DNA of 64,000 nucleotides from assembly GCA_965230065.1 (NCBI GenBank), contig OZ245942.1:5022001-5086000 (forward strand), given 5' to 3'. Shown in pieces: positions 60,827 to 64,000 of the stretch (positions within the stretch are counted from its first letter, which is position 1; each line of letters starts with the position of its first letter). Made by a program: the position numbers and the translations under genes. The stretch comes from G965230065 sp965230065 (GTDB lineage: Bacteria > Bacteroidota > Bacteroidia > Cytophagales > Cyclobacteriaceae). The notes below the pieces were generated by a model. It worked only from the letters and a program-made list of their open reading frames with translations. It was not told the origin of the DNA and ran no database searches.

Positions 60827-61480
60827 ATGAAACCTATTTTTTGTATCCTGATGGCCCACCTGATATTTATACCATCTTATGCACAGTCACCTGCGGAGGA
60901 CGTTGACCATTATCTTTTTCCTGAGTTCACGAAAGGGTTTGTATTGATGAAAACAGCTAAAAAGGATGAGAGGATGATGAATTATAATACTTTGACCGAA
61001 GAAATGATTTTCGTTAACAGGGGCATTAAGCTGGCCATTTCAAAGGAAGATATGGGGCGTATTGATACTGTTTATCTACAGGGAAAAAAGTTTGTAGTAC
61101 TGAATAAAAAGTTTGTTGAAGTATTGCACCATTCAACATGGGATTTGTATGCCGAACACAAATGCAATTTGCAGGAGCCAGGTAAAAATGTAGGATATGG
61201 CGGAACTTCTCAAACTACACCTGTGGCAAACCCTTCGTCGGTATATTTGGGAAATAATGCCTACAATTTATCATTACCAGATGGTTATGAAACCAATCCG
61301 TATACGTATTATTGGATAATGAAAAACGGTGAATTGCATAAAATTGTAAACATGAAACAATTGAAAAAATTGTATAAAGACCGGAAGGATTTATTCAAAG
61401 ATTATGTAAAAAAGCATGATGTAAATTATGAAAATAATGATAGTATTGTTCACTTATTAGAATATTTAGAGTCTGCTTAA
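60827..61480 (+). CDS. Exported protein of unknown function
   Basis: 217 residues with a signal peptide ending PSYAQ (about residue 20). The mature part includes KGFVLMKTAKKDERMMNYNTLTEEMIFVNRG, repeated lysines and a C-terminal segment KIVNMKQLKKLYKDRKDLFKDYVKKHDVNY that looks helical. The pattern of a short strand-rich half and KDRKDLFKDYVKKH tail occurs in many Bacteroidota exported proteins without assigned function. No catalytic motif seen. Confidence 0.75.
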   Translation: MKPIFCILMAHLIFIPSYAQSPAEDVDHYLFPEFTKGFVLMKTAKKDERMMNYNTLTEEMIFVNRGIKLAISKEDMGRIDTVYLQGKKFVVLNKKFVEVLHHSTWDLYAEHKCNLQEPGKNVGYGGTSQTTPVANPSSVYLGNNAYNLSLPDGYETNPYTYYWIMKNGELHKIVNMKQLKKLYKDRKDLFKDYVKKHDVNYENNDSIVHLLEYLESA

Positions 61481-61654
61481 GATATTTGTGCTTCTGTACC
61501 CACGGGTACCGGAAACTCCCACTTTGTGCTAAAATGAATTGTAAGCGCTGTTCGTAATTTTTGTGTAAATTGATAGCAGAGTTCACAGCAATCGCTTAGA
61601 TTATATTTACCCACCTCCATTTTCTCTTTATTCAACCAATAAAATCATTAAGCC

Positions 61655-62365
61655 ATGAAAAAAGTGTTATTTTTACTGATGTACCCTTTCTTATCATTCG
61701 GATTGAGTGCACAAAATGTGATCGGGGCCTGGGAAAGTTACCATACTTCTGAAACAGGAGAGCCATTAAAAAGTGTGGCTATTTTTGCAGATGGATACCA
61801 GGCAATCACCACCTACGATGCAAAAACAGGCGAGTTCATCAGCACGAATGGAGGCACTTGGAAATTAGAAGGGGATACGATGACAGAAAAGATAGAGTTT
61901 GATACGAATAATCCTGACCGGGTAGGTACAGAAACTGCATTTAAAGTAATGATCAACGATGATGTGATGGGAATTGCGGGTAGTGAAATGGAATTCAAAA
62001 GAATAGATAATGGTGAGCCTGGTGCATTGCAGGGTGCCTGGCTGATGTCTGGCCGGGTAAGGGATGGTGAGACGCAGGAAAGGGATACCAGCAGGCCCCG
62101 TAAAACTATGAAAATACTATCCGGAACACGTTTTCAATGGATAGCTTATAATACAGAGACTAAACAGTTTATGGGTACGGGTGGTGGTACCTATACCACG
62201 GAAAGTGGAAAGTATACCGAAAACATTAAATTTTTTTCAAGGGATAATTCCAGGGTAGGGGCAAGCTTGCAATTTAATTATCAGCTGATTGATGGTAAAT
62301 GGCATCACAGCGGATTATCCAGTAAAGGAGACCCGATACATGAAATATGGAGTGTGCGGGAATAA
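61655..62365 (+). CDS. Exported protein with two tandem lipocalin-like halves
   Basis: 236 residues with a signal peptide ending GLSAQ (about residue 19). Two homologous halves are visible. Residues ~22-130 have IGAWESYHTSETGEP, FADGYQAITTYDAKTGEFISTNGGTW and TEKIEFDTNNPDRVG. Residues ~131-236 have LQGAWLMSGRVRDGE, GTRFQWIAYNTETKQFMGTGGGTY and TENIKFFSRDNSRVG. The aligned elements G-x-W, Y-x-x-x-T-x-(E/Q)-F, GG and (D/N)N-x-x-RVG show an internal duplication of a small beta-rich domain. Function unknown. Confidence 0.75.
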   Translation: MKKVLFLLMYPFLSFGLSAQNVIGAWESYHTSETGEPLKSVAIFADGYQAITTYDAKTGEFISTNGGTWKLEGDTMTEKIEFDTNNPDRVGTETAFKVMINDDVMGIAGSEMEFKRIDNGEPGALQGAWLMSGRVRDGETQERDTSRPRKTMKILSGTRFQWIAYNTETKQFMGTGGGTYTTESGKYTENIKFFSRDNSRVGASLQFNYQLIDGKWHHSGLSSKGDPIHEIWSVRE

Positions 62366-62405
62366 TATTTTTTTAGATATACCCCTGGTCTGGCACTGTG
62401 TTTCG

Positions 62406-62413
62406 TAGCTTTG
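62406..62413 (+). promoter_or_regulatory. -7 promoter element upstream of the acetyltransferase gene
   Basis: TAGCTTTG matches TAnnTTTG 43 bp before the ATG at 62456. The -33 region (CTGG at 62385-62388) is a weak match. Confidence 0.4.
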
Positions 62414-62455
62414 CTATCGTCGCAGGTTCTGCATACATTACTTTAAAAAAATGTG

Positions 62456-63016
62456 ATGAAAACAGAAAAAGAAAAAATGCAGGCGGGAGAGTTGTACGAC
62501 CCTCTGGACAAACAACTTATCGATGATCGTTTGCTGACAAGGATGTTGATAAAAGCCCTGAACGATACCCGGGAAGATGAGGCAGAAGAGCGTAGCCGCA
62601 TCCTGAAAGAATTGATCCCTAATGCGGGGGAAGGATTGTGGCTGCAACCACCCTTTTATTGCGATTATGGCTACAATATGAAGGTGGGCGAAAAAGTGTT
62701 TTTCAACTTCAACTGTGTGGTGCTGGATGTATCGTATGTAACCATCGGCAGCCGGACGATGTTTGGACCAAATGTACAAATATACACGGCTACCCATCCC
62801 ACAAATTACAAAGAAAGGGCATCAGGCCTTGAGTTTGCCAAACCCATAGCCATTGGAGAAGATGCGTGGATTGGCGGTAGCGCCATCCTTTGCCCTGGCG
62901 TTACCATTGGCGACCGCACCATTATAGGTGCAGGCAGTGTGGTTACCAAAGACATTCCCTCTGATGTGTTTGCCGCCGGTAATCCTTGCAAGGTGATACG
63001 GGAAATAGCTCAGTAG
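62456..63016 (+). CDS. Sugar O-acetyltransferase (maltose/galactoside acetyltransferase family)
   Basis: A 186-residue left-handed beta-helix (hexapeptide) acetyltransferase that moves acetyl from acetyl-CoA to a sugar hydroxyl. The start ATG at 62456 is preferred over the GTG directly before it. N-terminal family part: EKMQAGELYDPLDKQLIDDRLLTRMLIKALNDT. The catalytic His is in YTATHPTNYKERASGLEFAKPI. Hexapeptide repeats appear as IGEDAWIGGSAILCPGVTIGDRTIIGAGSVVTKDIPSDVFAAGNPCKVI. The acceptor sugar cannot be read. It is convergent with tsaB. Confidence 0.93.
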   Translation: MKTEKEKMQAGELYDPLDKQLIDDRLLTRMLIKALNDTREDEAEERSRILKELIPNAGEGLWLQPPFYCDYGYNMKVGEKVFFNFNCVVLDVSYVTIGSRTMFGPNVQIYTATHPTNYKERASGLEFAKPIAIGEDAWIGGSAILCPGVTIGDRTIIGAGSVVTKDIPSDVFAAGNPCKVIREIAQ

Positions 63017-63114
63017 CAGGAGGCAGTCGTCAGTTTTTTAGTGGCATCGGCCATCCGACCATAGTCCACAGTCTTTTGTAACGTCTGTGTACTGTCGACA
63101 ATAAGACTGTCGAC

Positions 63115-63804
63115 TCAAATGCCTTTCTTCTTCGGTTGTGTAGCCCGGAAGTCTTTCAGATAATAGGGTTCAAAATAAGCTACATCTTCAAACTCGTTTT
63201 TAGCATACTTTTCTACTGCCAAAGCCCCCACCCAGGCTGCCGAGGGTTTTACATCTTCAAGAAAGTGGGCATTGAGTGACTTACCTAAAACGGGAATGCA
63301 TTTAGGTGCACCATCACCGAAAAACAGTATTTTATGGTCTGCAAGTTGTTCCTGAAATGTATTTTCTTCTATGATTACGGCAGAGGTAGGCATGGCAAGC
63401 TCCCTGTTTTCGCTCCAAAGCTGGCAGTATACTTCCATGCGGCGGGCATCTATCATGGGGCAAAGCCAGGTGCTTTCGGTGGTGTATTGACGCACACCCC
63501 GAGCCATGGCTTCCAAAGTCTCCACAGCAATGAGCGGAATATCCAGGGCAAAGCATAACCCTTTGGCTGCCGATACGCCAATCCGTAATCCGGTGTAAGA
63601 CCCGGGGCCCTTAGAAACGGCAATAGCATCCAGTTGCGATTTTTCTACCCCACAATAGGATAGTAAATCAGCCATCATTACATGCAGCAGACCGGAATGG
63701 GATTTTTCCAGGTGTACTTCCTGTATTCCCAGCAATGTTGATTCCTGATGCAAGGCCACTGAGCAGGTTTTGGTGGCGGTTTCTATAGATAAAATGTAAG
63801 TCAA
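63115..63804 (-). CDS. tsaB: tRNA threonylcarbamoyladenosine biosynthesis protein TsaB
   Basis: A 229-residue partner of TsaD in forming the universal t6A modification at position 37 of ANN-decoding tRNAs. It has the ASKHA-type start YILSIETATKTCSVALHQ, then DAIAVSKGPGSYTGLRIGVSAAKGLCFALDIPLIAVETLEAMA, the signature of the family. The C-terminus ends FEPYYLKDFRATQPKKKGI. There is no ATG; the start is TTG at 63802-63804, the first position compatible with homologous N-termini (M-T-Y-I-L-S). It lies two bases after the stop of the upstream gene, so translation is probably coupled. Confidence 0.94.
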   Translation of the reverse strand: MTYILSIETATKTCSVALHQESTLLGIQEVHLEKSHSGLLHVMMADLLSYCGVEKSQLDAIAVSKGPGSYTGLRIGVSAAKGLCFALDIPLIAVETLEAMARGVRQYTTESTWLCPMIDARRMEVYCQLWSENRELAMPTSAVIIEENTFQEQLADHKILFFGDGAPKCIPVLGKSLNAHFLEDVKPSAAWVGALAVEKYAKNEFEDVAYFEPYYLKDFRATQPKKKGI

Positions 63805-63806
63805 AA

Positions 63807-64000
63807 CTAAAAAGAAAAATGCTGTTTGAATTCTGCCAGCTCTTTGCGCAACAAATTGTTGGGCAGTTTGTTCGGCATGTACTCATACAACTTCAATGCG
63901 GTCTCTACAGAAAGCTCACGCAGGGTGAGGTGCTGGTTTACAAAAATAAATTCCAGGTCAGGATAAATCTCTTTGAGCACATCCACAATATCCAGTACCT
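63807..64000 (-). CDS. C-terminal fragment of an unrecognised protein, cut by window end
   Basis: On the minus strand an open frame enters from beyond base 64000 and ends at TAG (63807-63809), encoding about 64 residues: VLDIVDVLKEIYPDLEFIF, then VNQHLTLRELSVETALKLYE and NKLPNNLLRKELAEFKQHFSF. It is lysine/glutamate rich with no motif I recognise. It directly precedes tsaB in the same operon. Confidence 0.65.
   Translation of the reverse strand, partial: VLDIVDVLKEIYPDLEFIFVNQHLTLRELSVETALKLYEYMPNKLPNNLLRKELAEFKQHFSF

Overview
The window is a chromosomal segment of a Bacteroidota bacterium, most likely from the Cytophagia/Cytophagales side. This rests on type IX secretion (T9SS) C-terminal domains of both type A and type B, a PorP/SprF-family protein, a bacillithiol biosynthesis gene (bshB1), promoters with the Bacteroidota -7 element TAnnTTTG, weak or absent Shine-Dalgarno sequences, and moderate to low GC. 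No tRNA, rRNA, CRISPR array, complete insertion sequence or prophage was recognised.

Layout. 1-819: end of nuoA and complete nuoB (respiratory complex I). 869-8592 (minus): a very large SF1 helicase, a ComEA-like helix-hairpin-helix protein, bshB1 and gamma-glutamyltransferase. 8822-16437: housekeeping and stress genes (hydrolase-OsmC fusion, DEAD-box helicase, TerB-like protein, ffh, dnaK, thioredoxin-like protein). 16503-31848: a surface locus with a 12-kb gene for a ~4037-residue cadherin-repeat adhesin carrying a T9SS type B signal, followed in the same direction by its likely SprF partner and an OmpA/PD40 protein. 32268-40857: glycosyltransferase, TPR protein, LVIVD-repeat lipoprotein, outer-membrane-like protein, FtsX-type permease and a YihY/BrkB membrane protein. 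41034-45692: an ATP-grasp gene broken by an in-frame TAA, a CocE-type hydrolase and a Tat-exported Gfo/Idh/MocA oxidoreductase. 46189-49807: a probable slipin remnant, rtcB, a putative phage abortive-infection protein and a lipoprotein.

49950-57594 is a catabolic cluster: ethanolamine-type permease, glutamine-synthetase-like ligase, iron-dependent alcohol dehydrogenase and class-I glutamine-amidotransferase-type gamma-glutamyl hydrolase. Together they suggest a gamma-glutamylated route for ethanolamine or a related amino-alcohol. The cluster is interrupted by a 464-bp unit made of a DUF559 (Vsr-like) nuclease gene bounded by G/C-rich palindromes. The left palindrome supplies the last codons of the permease, so the unit looks like a small mobile element. 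A T9SS-exported CBM6 protein also sits inside the cluster.

57595-60826 is an accessory region. Repeat-rich intergenic DNA is followed by an AT-rich four-gene module: a Fur-family regulator divergent from a thioredoxin-reductase-like flavoprotein, a small ferredoxin-fold protein and a SAM methyltransferase. A palindromic candidate operator overlaps the promoter. 60827-64000 holds two exported proteins of unknown function, a sugar O-acetyltransferase, tsaB and the end of an unrecognised gene.

The best candidates for something undescribed are the DUF559-palindrome element (51268-51731) and the Fur/flavoprotein/ferredoxin-fold/methyltransferase module (58218-60518). All functional statements come from reading motifs by eye; no database search was run.
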